Counted from the first letter of the stretch, positions 7,667 through 17,171 are shown. The stretch: DNA of 64,000 nt from Bradyrhizobium manausense (GCF_018130615.1 NZ_JAFCKB010000003.1:62001-126000), one strand, 5' to 3'. Numbers and translations: made by a program. The notes: generated by a model not told the origin, from the letters alone.

Positions 7667-8545
7667 ATGCGCTTGCTGTTCTCGATCGGGGCTGTGCTGG
7701 TGGCCGGCGTGCTTGCCGGAGGGGACGTCGCGGGCATTGCGGCACCAAGTCCTAAATTTGAACCGCCGAAATTTGAACCGTCACGACATCAACCGCAGCG
7801 GCTGGCGGCCGACAATGATGCGCAGTCGGTCGATGTCGAGCTGGTCCTCGCGGTCGACGTCTCCTACTCCATGGACATGGACGAGCTCGCGATCCAGCGC
7901 GAGGGGTACGCGCAGGCAATCCAGTCAAAGGATTTCTTGCAGGCGCTGAAGGCCGGTCCCAACGGCAGGATCGCGGTGACCTATTTCGAATGGGCTGCGT
8001 CCTCCGACCAGAAAATCATCATCCCCTGGCGCCTCATCGACGGACCGGAGACGGCGGACGCGGTCTCGGCCGAGATCATGAAGACGCCGATCCGTCGGGC
8101 TTCGCGTACCTCGATCTCCGGTGCGATCGGATTTGCGATGCCGCTGTTCGATGAAAATCCCTATCGCGGGCTTCGTCGCGTCATCGATATTTCCGGCGAC
8201 GGTCCCAACAACAACGGCGGCCCGGTCACCCTGGCGCGCGATGCCGCGCTCGAGAAGGGCATCGTCATCAACGGCCTGCCGATCATGGTCAAGGAGCCGT
8301 CCTATTCGACCATGGATATCGACAATCTCGACTACTACTACGAGGATTGCGTCATTGGCGGTCCCGGCTCCTTCGTGATCCCGATCAAGGATCGCGAGAA
8401 GTTCAAGGAGGCGATCCGCACCAAGCTGCTGATGGAAGTCGCCGGCCGCACACCCGAGCGTCCGGTGGTGCGCGTGGCGGACAAGGAGCCGCGTGTGAGC
8501 TGCACGATCGGCGAGAAGATCTGGTCGGATCGCTGGGGCCGATGA
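7667..8545 (+). CDS. Exported DUF1194 / von Willebrand factor A domain protein
   Basis: The 292-residue protein starts with a signal peptide (MRLLFSIGAVLVAGVLAGG...), followed by a proline-rich linker and a VWA-type domain. The MIDAS metal motif is LAVDVSYSMD, with DISGDGPNNNGG and the C-terminal basic tail typical of DUF1194. It should be periplasmic or surface-exposed; the family has no defined function. A GGGAGG ribosome binding site lies 5 bp before the ATG at 7667; the frame open from 7610 lacks such support. A short AT-richer direct repeat (ctgcaaatctcta twice) lies just upstream near 7555-7580. Confidence 0.85.
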   Translation: MRLLFSIGAVLVAGVLAGGDVAGIAAPSPKFEPPKFEPSRHQPQRLAADNDAQSVDVELVLAVDVSYSMDMDELAIQREGYAQAIQSKDFLQALKAGPNGRIAVTYFEWAASSDQKIIIPWRLIDGPETADAVSAEIMKTPIRRASRTSISGAIGFAMPLFDENPYRGLRRVIDISGDGPNNNGGPVTLARDAALEKGIVINGLPIMVKEPSYSTMDIDNLDYYYEDCVIGGPGSFVIPIKDREKFKEAIRTKLLMEVAGRTPERPVVRVADKEPRVSCTIGEKIWSDRWGR

Positions 8546-8594
8546 CGGCCAAGCCCGACGAGACCATTTACCTCATCGTGTCAGGCGCTTGAAA

Positions 8595-8610
8595 TTAACC
8601 GCTCGTTAAC
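8595..8610. promoter_or_regulatory. Perfect CtrA-type full site (TTAA-N7-TTAAC)
   Basis: TTAA at 8595-8598 and TTAAC at 8606-8610 are separated by exactly 7 bp, the consensus for the alphaproteobacterial cell-cycle regulator CtrA. It lies 101 bp before the ATG of the two-repeat protein gene and after the stop of the DUF1194 gene, within the only gap between them. A 10-bp direct repeat (atgtgtctga twice, 8632-8651) follows. Binding is inferred from consensus only. Confidence 0.6.
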
Positions 8611-8710
8611 TGTGGCGTGGTCCTAATCGATATGTGTCTGAATGTGTCTGACGGCGCCTGCCGTTGCGCGAAAGCAGGCGAATTCGCCGGGCCATTCACC
8701 GAGCAAGCTC

Positions 8711-9346
8711 ATGGCCATCGTCACGCAAAGCACAAGCCAGATATCCCCCGCCAATGAGCGGATGTATCACCAAAGCGCTCTGCTCGGTGAGTGGAAGGGC
8801 AATTGGGCGGGCAACAACCAGCCGGTCGGCTTCAAGGTCGTCAACATCCGTGGCAGCCGCGCCCAGGTGGAGTACACCCACAATGGGCACACCGAACGTG
8901 GTTTTGCCCAGGTCAGCGGCGCGCTTATCACGTTCGGTTCTGTCACGGTCGGCACCAAGGACGGCAAGAACCTCGTGCTCTTGTTCTCCGCGGGCGGCGC
9001 CGGCAAGCAGACCGCGACGCTCGAGAAGCAGGCGCCGCCAGCCTCCGACAGCCGGCTCATGGGAAGCTGGGGCGGCTATTCCAGCGACAACGGCAAGAGC
9101 GCGAGCTTCAAGGTGCTCTCCGTCAACGGCAATGAAGCGCAGGTCAGCGTCACCACCGACGGCACGACCCGGCAGGGCACCGGCATCGTCTACAAGAACG
9201 TCATCATGTTCGGACAGGCGCAGATCGCGACGGACGACGGACAGAACGGCAAAGTCATCTACCAGGTTGGCACCAAGTCCTTCATGGTCCCGGTGACGAA
9301 ATATCCGCCGGCCGACTCGTCGTCCTCGGTGGATAGGACGGCTTAA
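8711..9346 (+). CDS. Uncharacterised protein built of two homologous repeats
   Basis: I do not recognise a named family. After a polar N-terminus the 211-residue protein holds two similar units of about 80 residues: LLGEWKGNWAGNNQ...FKVVNIRGSRAQVEYTHNGHT and LMGSWGGYSSDNGK...FKVLSVNGNEAQVSVTTDGT, each continuing with a xxFGxxxxxTxDGxN strand pair. The pattern of alternating hydrophobic strands suggests two small beta-barrels or a lipocalin-like fold. No signal peptide is obvious with the ATG at 8711; a longer frame from 8642 is possible. A CtrA-type site lies upstream. Confidence 0.75.
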   Translation: MAIVTQSTSQISPANERMYHQSALLGEWKGNWAGNNQPVGFKVVNIRGSRAQVEYTHNGHTERGFAQVSGALITFGSVTVGTKDGKNLVLLFSAGGAGKQTATLEKQAPPASDSRLMGSWGGYSSDNGKSASFKVLSVNGNEAQVSVTTDGTTRQGTGIVYKNVIMFGQAQIATDDGQNGKVIYQVGTKSFMVPVTKYPPADSSSSVDRTA

Positions 9347-9350
9347 CCGC

Positions 9351-9578
9351 TCACTGTTGTGTTGCGCCCGACTGCGTCAGCGCCTGCAATTGCCAGTCGA
9401 TCTCCCGCGACATGTCGCAGGCGAGCGCAAGCGCGCCTGCGCCAACCAGCCGCCAGATCTCTTTTGCCTGCTCGGCCAGGTGCGGATTCTTCAGCGGCAA
9501 GTGCGCGGCTTCCAGCAGTGCTCCCTTTTCATTGATGAGATAGCGTTCGTTCCGCGCGAACAGGACCTGCGCGGCGCA
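9351..9578 (-). pseudogene. C-terminal remnant, resembling a nucleotidyltransferase-family protein
   Basis: On the minus strand an uninterrupted frame of about 75 codons ends at 9351-9353. It has protein-like composition, with FARNERYLINEKGALLEAA, then HLAEQAKEIWRLVG and a final helix, and resembles the C-terminal end of nucleotidyltransferase/DUF4037-type proteins. There is no start codon with family support, and an in-frame TAA at 9588-9590 cuts off anything upstream. It abuts the remnant at 9586-9669 on the other strand, so both probably lost their other halves in one rearrangement. The family assignment is tentative. Confidence 0.5.
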
Positions 9579-9585
9579 GGATCGC

Positions 9586-9669
9586 GATTATGGCATGCGC
9601 GACTTCGACGCGGTCGATGCTGACGGCAATCAGCTCACCTTCGGCATGGGAACGGACGCCGCGACCTGA
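9586..9669 (+). pseudogene. C-terminal remnant of a VOC (glyoxalase/bleomycin resistance) protein
   Basis: The plus-strand frame reads DYGMRDFDAVDADGNQLTFG and stops at 9667-9669. This is the last beta-strand pair of VOC-fold proteins, where the consensus is WGxRDFxxxDPDGNxLxFG and includes a metal-binding position. No start or N-terminal part precedes it: upstream sequence is the opposite-strand remnant ending at 9578. I read it as the 3' end of a gene whose 5' part was deleted. Confidence 0.65.
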
Positions 9670-9696
9670 CTTATCGGCCGCGGCGCCCGGTGAAGA

Positions 9697-10755
9697 TCAG
9701 ATCCGTGCCTCAAGGATGAGGTTGAACGGTGTTTCCGCGGCACGACGGAAGCGCGACAAGCCGCCTTCGCTTGCGACCTTGCGCAGCCTTGCCTCGCCGG
9801 CTTGCGCGCCGAGCGCGAGGCCCACCTCCTGATCGAGCGAGGCTGGCGTGCAGATCATGGTCGATGCTGCGTAATAGACGCGTCCAACCGGATTGAGATT
9901 ATCTTCCAGGCGGTCGCCCGCGAACGGCTCGACCAGCATGCAGGTGCCATCCTTCGCCATGCTCTGACGCACGTGGTTGATGGCGCCGACGGGATCGCCC
10001 ATGTCGTGCAGACAATCGAAGAAGCAGACGAGATCATAACCCTCGGCCGGATAGGTCTTGGCGGAGTGAACCGCGAAACTCACGCGATCGCCGAGCTTGG
10101 CCTCGGCTGCCGCCTTGCGGGCCGCATCGATAGAGCCCTCGTGATAGTCGAAGCCATAAAAGCGTGAATTCGGGAAGGCCTCCGCCATCAGCCGCGTCGA
10201 GACGCCGTGGCCGCAGCCGACGTCGGCGACCTTGGCACCGCGCTTCAGCTTGTCGACGACACCGTCGAGTGCAGGTAGCCACTCTTGCACCAGATGATGC
10301 ATATAGCCCGTGCGGAAGAAACGGGCAGTGCCACAGAACAGGCATTCGCTGCGCCGGTTCCAGCCGACGCCCTTGCCGGACTTGAAGGCGTCCGTGATCT
10401 TCGGCTCGTCTAGAAACGCTGCGGCAATGACGTTGCCGACCGCGCCGAGAAAGACCGGGCTGTCCGCATCGGCGAGCGCCATCGCTTGCTCCGGCAGCAT
10501 CGAGAATTTTCCTGAACCGGCATCGTATTCGACGTAGCCGGATGCCGCCTGGCTCGACAGCCACTCGCGGACATAGCGTTCCGTCGTTCCGGTGGCCTTT
10601 GCCAGCTCGGCGGAGTTCATCGGCCCCTTGGCGGCGAGGGCGCGGTAGAGGCCGAGCTTGTCGCCCAGGAGGAGGAGCGATGCGTTCATCGCTGCCCCGA
10701 CCTCGGTGATCATCTTGCCCATAAAAGCGTTCAACCTGTCGGAATTGACCTCCAT
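9697..10755 (-). CDS. Class I SAM-dependent methyltransferase with an N-terminal winged helix
   Basis: The 352-residue protein has an N-terminal winged-helix dimerisation region (LAKATGTTERYVREWLSSQA, about residues 50-75) and a C-terminal Rossmann methyltransferase domain with the SAM-binding motif VADVGCGHGVST near residue 180 and FYGFDYHEGSI as the acidic loop. This two-domain layout resembles Rv2258c-like and O-methyltransferase-type enzymes; substrate is unknown. GGAGG lies 5 bp before the ATG at 10755, so this start is preferred over 10767. It stands alone. Confidence 0.85.
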   Translation of the reverse strand: MEVNSDRLNAFMGKMITEVGAAMNASLLLLGDKLGLYRALAAKGPMNSAELAKATGTTERYVREWLSSQAASGYVEYDAGSGKFSMLPEQAMALADADSPVFLGAVGNVIAAAFLDEPKITDAFKSGKGVGWNRRSECLFCGTARFFRTGYMHHLVQEWLPALDGVVDKLKRGAKVADVGCGHGVSTRLMAEAFPNSRFYGFDYHEGSIDAARKAAAEAKLGDRVSFAVHSAKTYPAEGYDLVCFFDCLHDMGDPVGAINHVRQSMAKDGTCMLVEPFAGDRLEDNLNPVGRVYYAASTMICTPASLDQEVGLALGAQAGEARLRKVASEGGLSRFRRAAETPFNLILEARI

Positions 10756-11012
10756 GACAGCCTCCATCCAATGTCAGGCATTTTCAAAGGTCTGCGCAAT
10801 TGCGCGTGTTCGGACCGCGCCAGGCCTTTTGCGGTCAAAAACCGCGGCCTGAACTTGCGCGTCCTCTCAATGGGTCAATCCGCCACGGAGGAGGTTCAAA
10901 GCGTCAGACGGAGGCGATCCGGGAACCGGATGGCGCGGCCGGCGGCGTCGGATCGCTGGTATTGGGACGAGCCCCGGCGTATGATTTGCCCGCTATCCTG
11001 ACGGTCACCTGA

Positions 11013-11603
11013 ATGCTCAGCCTTCTACGCTCCTGCGGTCTCGCAACTCTCTTGGCGGTGTTTTGCCTCGGCGGAACGCCGGCTCATGCGCAAGTCGCGC
11101 CCCTGCGATATTGGATTCCGGGCGGTGCTTTCGGTTATGGCGGCAGCGCCGATAGCTATGGCAACTTTTCAAGCTTCAATGCCGGCGATGCCAACGGCGG
11201 CTACGATTTCCGGCCCGGCTTCTTTGTCGGAAGCCAAAGCGGCAATCTCGGTCTGACCGGTTTCAGCCAGGCAGCATCGGCTGGAAACTTCAGCGCGCTG
11301 TCCTATGACAGCACGCAGTTCGGCTACAACATGAAGACTGCGGGCGGCTCGCCCGTGACGTTCTTTGCCGGCTTCGACACGCTGAAATACGGCAACGGCA
11401 TCGGCAGCTCGGTTGCGCCGCTGACCTCGGCCGCCGGGCCCGGCTACGGCGCGTTTGGGGGTGTCGAATTCAAGCCGACCTCCAACCTCAGCCTGTCGTT
11501 CGGGGCCGGGTTCACTCAGCGGGACTCGGGCCGCATGGACAGCGATATCAGGTCGAACATGCTGCCCGGCGAGTCGCCGGCGCTTGGGGCTCTGCGGCGT
11601 TAG
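11013..11603 (+). CDS. Exported hypothetical protein, Gly/Ser/Phe-rich, possibly outer-membrane
   Basis: Residues 1-26 form a signal peptide ending at AHA-Q. The mature part of about 170 residues is rich in Gly, Ser, Phe and Tyr with alternating patterns ([43 protein letters not shown]), as in small outer-membrane beta-barrels of rhizobia. No specific family is recognised. Its stop overlaps by 4 bp the convergent rRNA methyltransferase-like gene ending at 11600. Function unknown. Confidence 0.75.
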   Translation: MLSLLRSCGLATLLAVFCLGGTPAHAQVAPLRYWIPGGAFGYGGSADSYGNFSSFNAGDANGGYDFRPGFFVGSQSGNLGLTGFSQAASAGNFSALSYDSTQFGYNMKTAGGSPVTFFAGFDTLKYGNGIGSSVAPLTSAAGPGYGAFGGVEFKPTSNLSLSFGAGFTQRDSGRMDSDIRSNMLPGESPALGALRR

Positions 11604-12847
11604 CGCGTGAGCCGCGCCACCAATTCCACATGCGGCGTGTGGCGAAACTGGTCGACGGGTACAACGCTCTCGATCTTGTAACCGCCGTCGATCAGCAGCC
11701 GCGCGTCGCGCGCGAAGGTGGCGACGTTGCAAGAGACTGCGATGATGACCGGCACTTTGCTCGCAGCGAGCTTCAGCGCCTGCGCCTGTGCGCCCTGGCG
11801 CGGCGGATCGAATACGACCGCATCGAAGTCGCGCAGTTCCGGCGGCACCAGCGGCCGGCGGAACAGATCGCGCGGCTCGGCCTTGATCGGCTTCAGCCCC
11901 GGCGTCCGTGCGGCCTTCGCGAGCGCGGCGATTGCGCCGGCGTCGTTGTCAAAGGCGGTGACGCGCGCCCTTTCGGCCAGCCTGAGCGCGAACGGGCCGA
12001 CACCGCAGAAGAGGTCGAGAACCTCCTTGGCCTTGCCGACGCGTTCGGCAACGAGTGCGGCCAGCGTCTCCTCGCCGGCGACAGTTGCCTGCAGGAACGA
12101 GCCCGGTGGCAGCGTCACGTCCGCACGGCCCATCTTTACCGTCGGCGGCAAGCGTTGCAGCACCAGTTCGCCGTGACGCGTCAGCCGCGCCAGGCGATGC
12201 TGCTCGGCAACGCGCGAGAGCGCCGTGACCAGTGGCGTCGGCAGCGGGCCGGAGCCGCGCACGTCGACATCGAGGCCGTTGGTGGTCGCGGTGACCTGGA
12301 TATCGAGCGGCTTCGTCACCGCCATCTTCGACGTCAGCGGCTCGGCAATCGCCCATGCCGCATCGAGCGCGCCTTCGAGCGCGGGATCGAGGATTGGGCA
12401 GCGATCGATCGGAATGACATCGTGCGAGCTGGTTGCCGAGAAGCCGACCTTCAGGATGTCATGTGTGCCGAACCTCCCGTGCAGCGTGACGCGCCGGCGG
12501 CCCGCACCATGGGCATCGACCAGCGGCGCGACGTCGCACGCGATGCCGGCCTGCGCCAGCGTCTCGACCACGATGTTGCGTTTCCAGGCGTGATAGGGCT
12601 CCGCCGCCCAGTGCTGGATCGCGCAGCCGCCGCACACTCCGAAATGCGGGCAGAACGGCGCGACGCGTTCCGGGCTTGCGAGATCGACCGCCAGCAGCTT
12701 GCGGCGGTCGGGATGATGGCCGGCGACATGATCGACCTCGACGGTTTCGCCGCCGAGCGTGTAGGGCACGTAGACCGCATCGCCGGTCGTGAGCGAGACG
12801 CCGTCGCCGCGATGGCCGACATGATCGATCGTGACGCGCTCAACCAC
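11600..12847 (-). CDS. TrmA/RumA-family 23S rRNA or tRNA (uracil-5-)-methyltransferase
   Basis: The 415-residue protein has an N-terminal TRAM-like segment, an iron-sulfur cysteine cluster ([10 protein letters not shown]), the SAM motif [17 protein letters not shown] and the catalytic cysteine in [12 protein letters not shown]. It methylates C5 of a uridine in RNA, probably 23S rRNA (RlmD-like), though the exact site cannot be told. GTG 12845-12847 overlaps the tlyA stop by 8 bp, so translation is probably coupled; the longer open frame to 12940 lies inside tlyA and is rejected. Confidence 0.88.
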   Translation of the reverse strand: MVERVTIDHVGHRGDGVSLTTGDAVYVPYTLGGETVEVDHVAGHHPDRRKLLAVDLASPERVAPFCPHFGVCGGCAIQHWAAEPYHAWKRNIVVETLAQAGIACDVAPLVDAHGAGRRRVTLHGRFGTHDILKVGFSATSSHDVIPIDRCPILDPALEGALDAAWAIAEPLTSKMAVTKPLDIQVTATTNGLDVDVRGSGPLPTPLVTALSRVAEQHRLARLTRHGELVLQRLPPTVKMGRADVTLPPGSFLQATVAGEETLAALVAERVGKAKEVLDLFCGVGPFALRLAERARVTAFDNDAGAIAALAKAARTPGLKPIKAEPRDLFRRPLVPPELRDFDAVVFDPPRQGAQAQALKLAASKVPVIIAVSCNVATFARDARLLIDGGYKIESVVPVDQFRHTPHVELVARLTR

Positions 12848-13577
12848 GGTGCGCACCCAGGAAGAATTCGATATTGCCGTCGCCGCCGGCAATCGAGGAC
12901 GGAAACACCTCGATGTCAGTGCAGCCGAGCGACGCGGCAAAGGCTGCGATGTCGTCGCAGATCTCCTGATGCACGGCAGCGTCGCGGACGATGCCTTTTT
13001 TGTTGTGCTTCCGTTCGGCCTCGAACTGCGGCTTGATCAGGGCCAGCAGGCTCATGGGCGCGGCGGCCAGCGACAGCGCCACCGGCAGCACTGTCTTGAG
13101 CGAGATGAAGCTGACGTCGATGACGACGACATCGGGCCGCGCCGGCAGCCGCTTGCCCTCGTAGCTGCGGATGTCGGTCTCTTCCATCGACACGATCTTG
13201 GGATGACCGCGCAGCGAGGCATGCAGCTGGCTGGTGCCGACATCGATGGCGAACACCAGGCTGGCGCCGTTGGCCAGCAGCACCTCCGTGAACCCGCCGG
13301 TGGAAGCGCCGACGTCGAGGCAGACATGATCCTCGATCTCGATCGGGTAGCGCTCCAGCGCGCCGGCGAGCTTGACGCCGCCGCGTGAGACGTAGGGGTG
13401 CGCCGGCTCGGCCTGAATCACCGCGTCCTCGGCGATCGTCTCCGAGGGCTTGGCGACCTGCTTGTCGTCAGCCCTGACGAGGCCGGCCTCGATCGCCGCG
13501 CGCGCCCGCGCCCGGCTCTCGAACAGGCCGCGCTCGACCAGCAGAACATCCGCGCGCTTGCGGGCAGGGGGCATCAA
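12840..13577 (-). CDS. tlyA: TlyA family rRNA (cytidine-2'-O)-methyltransferase
   Basis: The 245-residue protein has an N-terminal S4 RNA-binding domain ([20 protein letters not shown]) and an FtsJ-like Rossmann methyltransferase domain with the SAM motif [16 protein letters not shown] and the K-D-K-E type residues ([18 protein letters not shown]). TlyA 2'-O-methylates 16S/23S rRNA; older annotations call it hemolysin. GGAGAG lies 5 bp before the ATG. It forms a two-gene rRNA-modification unit with the overlapping TrmA-family gene. Confidence 0.92.
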   Translation of the reverse strand: MMPPARKRADVLLVERGLFESRARARAAIEAGLVRADDKQVAKPSETIAEDAVIQAEPAHPYVSRGGVKLAGALERYPIEIEDHVCLDVGASTGGFTEVLLANGASLVFAIDVGTSQLHASLRGHPKIVSMEETDIRSYEGKRLPARPDVVVIDVSFISLKTVLPVALSLAAAPMSLLALIKPQFEAERKHNKKGIVRDAAVHQEICDDIAAFAASLGCTDIEVFPSSIAGGDGNIEFFLGAHRG

Positions 13578-13599
13578 TCTCTCCGGAGCGACTAAAGCG

Positions 13600-14154
13600 C
13601 TATGTAGCGATCAATCGCGCGGCCGCCATCCGGACGCAAGTCTCGAACGCGGCGAGATCGTGCCAGACATCGACCGGCTGCTTTGCCGGCGTCACCAGTG
13701 GGCAGCCATGCAGCTCCAGCGCATGGATCATCATGAGATTGTCGACGAGGCCAAAATCCTCGACCGTCAGCCCCTGCGCGTCGACCAGCCGCCCCTCCTC
13801 GGAGGTGACATGCATGGAGCGGCCGACACGGTCGGCATAGGTGGTGCCATCGTTGGAATAGGCCAGGCAGAACTTGCGGCGGCCGGCCATGTAGCCCAGT
13901 TCGTAGACCGTGCCGGGATCGGCGCCGGCGCCGCGGAACGGCGTGAGATTGGCGATGATGGCGTCGGCCCCGTCCATCATGGCCTCGTTGCCGCAAAAAA
14001 TCTGGCGCGAGGCGTCGGGCGCGGCGAGGTCGATCGCGTTGTCGAGGGGGTAGAGGCCGGTCAGGCCGTGATCAGCGCAGATCGCGGCCTTGCGCCGGCC
14101 GATCTCAACCGCATCCGGCAGGAACACATCGGGGCCTGCCAGATAGATTTTCAT
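13600..14154 (-). CDS. Nucleoside 2-deoxyribosyltransferase family protein
   Basis: The 184-residue protein opens with the family strand-loop MKIYLAGPDVF and has the nucleotide-site segment DGADAIIANLTPFRG followed by DPGTVYELGYMAG, where the catalytic glutamate (YELGYM) sits. The family exchanges or hydrolyses the N-glycosidic bond of deoxyribonucleosides, so a role in nucleotide salvage or clean-up is likely. It lies 22 bp upstream of tlyA on the same strand but probably forms a loose unit only. Confidence 0.87.
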   Translation of the reverse strand: MKIYLAGPDVFLPDAVEIGRRKAAICADHGLTGLYPLDNAIDLAAPDASRQIFCGNEAMMDGADAIIANLTPFRGAGADPGTVYELGYMAGRRKFCLAYSNDGTTYADRVGRSMHVTSEEGRLVDAQGLTVEDFGLVDNLMMIHALELHGCPLVTPAKQPVDVWHDLAAFETCVRMAAARLIAT

Positions 14155-14204
14155 GGGACTACCGATCGAGGAGGCAGCGATTTGCTACGGCATCGGCGGT
14201 GCGA

Positions 14205-14385
14205 AACCTCTCCCGAAGGGAGAGGTCGCGCCGAAGGTGCGGGTGAGGGGTTACGCTCTCGCGTGAGACCTGAACCCCTCACCCGGATCGCTGCGCGACA
14301 TAGCCGAGGCTTCGCCTCGGTGTTCTCAGGTACGGCCGCCGAAGGCGGCCTATGCCTCTCCCTATGGGAGAGGTGGGGTTCAGTG
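14205..14385. repeat. Composite palindromic intergenic element
   Basis: About 180 bp between dxs and the deoxyribosyltransferase gene is a chain of hairpins: cctctcccgaagggagagg (14207-14225), a long-range GTGAGGGGTT / AACCCCTCAC pair (14243-14252 and 14273-14282), ccgaggcttcgcctcgg (14304-14320), ggccgccgaaggcggcc (14334-14350) and cctctccctatgggagagg (14355-14373). The outer arms at both ends are copies of the same CCTCTCCC sequence. This is the build of dispersed RIME-like mosaic repeats of rhizobia. It contains no coding sequence. Confidence 0.75.
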
Positions 14386-14397
14386 CCCGTACGACTC

Positions 14398-16326
14398 TCA
14401 GGCGAGCTTGACCGTCTCGGTCTTCACGTCCTTGCCGAGCGCCTCGAACACCTTGGCGACGATGCCCTTGGCGTCGAGACCGGCGCGACCGTACATCGCG
14501 GCCGGCGTGTCGTGGTCCTGGAATACGTCGGGCAGGACCATCGTGCGGAACTTGACCATGCCGGTGTCGAGCACGCCCTGGTCGGTCAGGAACTGCGCGA
14601 CATGCGAGCCGAAGCCGCCGATCGAACCCTCCTCGATCGTGATCAGGATCTCGTGGTCACGGGCAAGCTTGAGCACCAGCTCGGTGTCCAGCGGCTTCAT
14701 GAAGCGCGCATCTGCGATCGAGGTCGACAGGCCATGGGCTGCGAGCTCGTCGGCGGCCTTCTCGCATTCGGCCAGACGCGTGCCGAAGGAGAGCAGGGCG
14801 ATCTTGTTGCCCTGGCGGATCATGCGGCCCTTGCCGATCTCGAGGGGGACGCCGACGTCGGGCATCTCGATACCGCGGCCCTCGCCGCGCGGATAGCGCA
14901 GCGAGCTCGGACGATCGTCGATCGCGACCTGGGTTGCCACCATGTGGACGAGCTCGGCTTCGTCGGCCGCCGCCATGATCACCATGTTCGGCAGGCAGCC
15001 GAGATAGGCATTGTCGAACGAGCCGGCATGCGTCGCGCCGTCGGCGCCGACGAGGCCGGCACGGTCGATGGCGAAGCGCACGGGCAGGTTCTGGATCGCG
15101 ACATCATGCACGATCTGGTCGTAGCCGCGCTGCAGGAAGGTCGAGTAGATCGCGCAGAACGGCTTGTAGCCTTCGGTCGCAAGACCTGCGGCAAAGGTCA
15201 CCGCGTGCTGCTCGGCGATGCCGACGTCGAAGGTGCGGTCCGGGAACGCCTTGTTGAAGATGTCGACGCCGGTGCCCGACGGCATCGCCGCGGTGATGGC
15301 GACGATCTTGTCGTCCTTCTGTGCTTCCTTCACTAGGCTCTGGCCGAACACGTTCTGATAGGCCGGCGCGTTCGGCTTGGCCTTGGCCTGGGTGCCGGTT
15401 GCGACATCGAACTTCACGACGGCATGGTACTTGTCGGCGGAGGCTTCCGCCGGGCCGTAGCCCTTGCCCTTCTGCGTCACGACGTGGACCAGGATCGGGC
15501 CGGTCTCCATGTCGCGCACGTTCTTCAGCACGGGCAGCAGATGGTCGAGGTTATGGCCGTCGATCGGGCCGACGTAGTAGAAGCCGAGCTCCTCGAACAG
15601 CGTGCCGCCGTCCATCATGAAACCACGGGAATATTCCTCGACGCGGTTGGCGCGGTTGGCGATGATCTTGGGCAGGCGCTTGTTGATCTGCTTGGCCGCC
15701 TCGCGCAGCGTGCGGTAGGTCTTGCCGGAGTAGAGCCTCGACAGATAGGCGCTCATCGCGCCGACCGGCGGAGCGATCGACATGTCGTTGTCGTTGAGGA
15801 TGACGATCAGGCGGGAGTTCATCGCGCCCGCATTGTTCATCGCCTCATAGGCCATGCCCGCCGACATCGAGCCGTCACCGATGACGGCGATCACGTTGTT
15901 CTTGCCGCCGGAAAGGTCGCGCGCCACGGCCATGCCGAGGCCGGCCGAGATCGAGGTCGAGGAGTGCGCCGCGCCGAACGGATCGTAATCGCTCTCGCTG
16001 CGCTTGGTGAAGCCGGAGAGGCCGCCGCCGGTGCGCAGCGTGCGGATGCGGTCGCGGCGTCCGGTGAGGATCTTGTGCGGATAGGCCTGATGGCCGACGT
16101 CCCAGATCAGCCGGTCGCGCGGCGTGTCGAAGACGTAGTGGATCGCGGTGGTGAGCTCGACCACGCCGAGACCCGCGCCGAAGTGACCGCCGGTGACCGA
16201 GACGGCATCGATGGTTTCCTGACGCAACTCGTCGGCGACCTGGCGCACCTGCTCGATCTTGAGCTTGCGCAGGTCTTCCGGCGTCCGGATGGTGTCGAGA
16301 AGCGGCGTCTTGCTGTATGCGTTCAC
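14398..16326 (-). CDS. dxs: 1-deoxy-D-xylulose-5-phosphate synthase
   Basis: This thiamine diphosphate enzyme condenses pyruvate and glyceraldehyde 3-phosphate, the entry step of the MEP isoprenoid pathway and of thiamine and pyridoxal synthesis. The 642-residue protein has the N-terminal [18 protein letters not shown] segment, the TPP-binding [18 protein letters not shown], the catalytic glutamate region [10 protein letters not shown] and [10 protein letters not shown] of the transketolase pyrimidine domain. GTG 16324-16326 with GGAAA 7 bp upstream gives the usual N-terminus; the TTG at 16338 is less likely. It faces xseB across a 600-bp gap on the same strand. Confidence 0.96.
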   Translation of the reverse strand: MNAYSKTPLLDTIRTPEDLRKLKIEQVRQVADELRQETIDAVSVTGGHFGAGLGVVELTTAIHYVFDTPRDRLIWDVGHQAYPHKILTGRRDRIRTLRTGGGLSGFTKRSESDYDPFGAAHSSTSISAGLGMAVARDLSGGKNNVIAVIGDGSMSAGMAYEAMNNAGAMNSRLIVILNDNDMSIAPPVGAMSAYLSRLYSGKTYRTLREAAKQINKRLPKIIANRANRVEEYSRGFMMDGGTLFEELGFYYVGPIDGHNLDHLLPVLKNVRDMETGPILVHVVTQKGKGYGPAEASADKYHAVVKFDVATGTQAKAKPNAPAYQNVFGQSLVKEAQKDDKIVAITAAMPSGTGVDIFNKAFPDRTFDVGIAEQHAVTFAAGLATEGYKPFCAIYSTFLQRGYDQIVHDVAIQNLPVRFAIDRAGLVGADGATHAGSFDNAYLGCLPNMVIMAAADEAELVHMVATQVAIDDRPSSLRYPRGEGRGIEMPDVGVPLEIGKGRMIRQGNKIALLSFGTRLAECEKAADELAAHGLSTSIADARFMKPLDTELVLKLARDHEILITIEEGSIGGFGSHVAQFLTDQGVLDTGMVKFRTMVLPDVFQDHDTPAAMYGRAGLDAKGIVAKVFEALGKDVKTETVKLA

Positions 16327-16919
16327 GGCGATTTCCAATTTTTCAGCGCCGGAAGGTCATTCCGGTGCGCGATGGGTTTGCACAATATCGGCGCAGCGCG
16401 AGTCCTTAAACCGTCGGAGCCACCTGCATGGGGCAATGCCCCGTCTTCAAGCTTAGGTGAGCTTAAGTGCGCTCCGGTTCAGTCTCTGTGATCCCTGTCA
16501 CGTAGATCGGCTTCGTCCGTCCAAGCCAATTTCATTAGCGATTTGAGGCGCTTGTCGTCGGTATTCGGTCCCCACGTCAAGGCTAACAAAAAGCCACACT
16601 CCGCGCAGCTTTACACCAAAGCTGGGGCCAAAGCCAACCCGCCGGACCGATTACGGGTATGCAGATGCAACCGGCGGGCCGATTTGGTTAATCGCGGCGC
16701 CGGAGCGGAGGTTCCAATTCTACCCCGGTTCCTTGGCAGGATCCTGGGCGAAAGAACAGATATTTTGGCGGGATTCGCGAGGCCGAAAGGACCCTAGCGA
16801 GAAAATTCCCCAATTTTAGCGCCCGCGCCCGCTTCCGGTGGCTGGAGACGGCGGCGTGCGATCTTGAAATAACCCAAGGCGACTACTGCCCGACACGGAC
16901 AGCCTTGGACGGCGGCCCC
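16327..16919. other. Intergenic region between xseB and dxs, no gene supported
   Basis: Nearly 600 bp without a convincing gene. An 84-codon plus-strand frame at 16543-16797 has no ribosome binding site and basic, low-complexity composition. Between 16640 and 16790 the base composition is less GC-rich than the flanking genes. A small inverted repeat, AAAATT-CCCC-AATTTT, lies at 16802-16817 and may end xseB transcription. The dxs promoter should lie just above 16326, but I see no clear -35/-10 pair. Confidence 0.5.
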
Positions 16920-17171
16920 TTACTGCACGTCGAGCGGGGCGGTGCCGCTGGCCTGTCCGCTGGCATCGGTCGTGATCTTGTCGACGCGCGCCTCGGCCTG
17001 GCGCAAGAGTTCCTCGCACCGGCGCTTCAGGGCTTCACCACGCTCGTAGATCGTAACGGATTCCTCGAGCGGCACCTTGCCGTCCTCGAGCCGCTTCACG
17101 ATCGTTTCGAGTTCCTCGATCGCGCGCTCGAAGGTGAGCCGGGAGACGTCGATTTGGGTATTTTCGGCCAT
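16920..17171 (-). CDS. xseB: Exodeoxyribonuclease VII small subunit
   Basis: The 83-residue protein matches XseB in length and content: LTFERAIEELETIVKRLEDGKVPLEES is the family signature, followed by the YERGEALKRRCEELL coiled helix. It assembles with XseA into the single-strand-specific exonuclease VII. The ATG at 17171 gives the usual MAEN-type start with GGAAACGGAT upstream; an ATG at 17201 would add ten unconserved residues. In rhizobia xseB commonly lies close to dxs, as here. Confidence 0.93.
   Translation of the reverse strand: MAENTQIDVSRLTFERAIEELETIVKRLEDGKVPLEESVTIYERGEALKRRCEELLRQAEARVDKITTDASGQASGTAPLDVQ

Noticed and set aside
13450-15336. A 628-codon plus-strand open frame over tlyA, the deoxyribosyltransferase and dxs
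   Set aside because: It runs antisense through three well-identified genes and the repeat at 14205-14385 and has no protein family character.
16543-16797. An 84-codon plus-strand ORF in the dxs-xseB gap
   Set aside because: No ribosome binding site, Arg/Pro-rich random-looking content and no family similarity.
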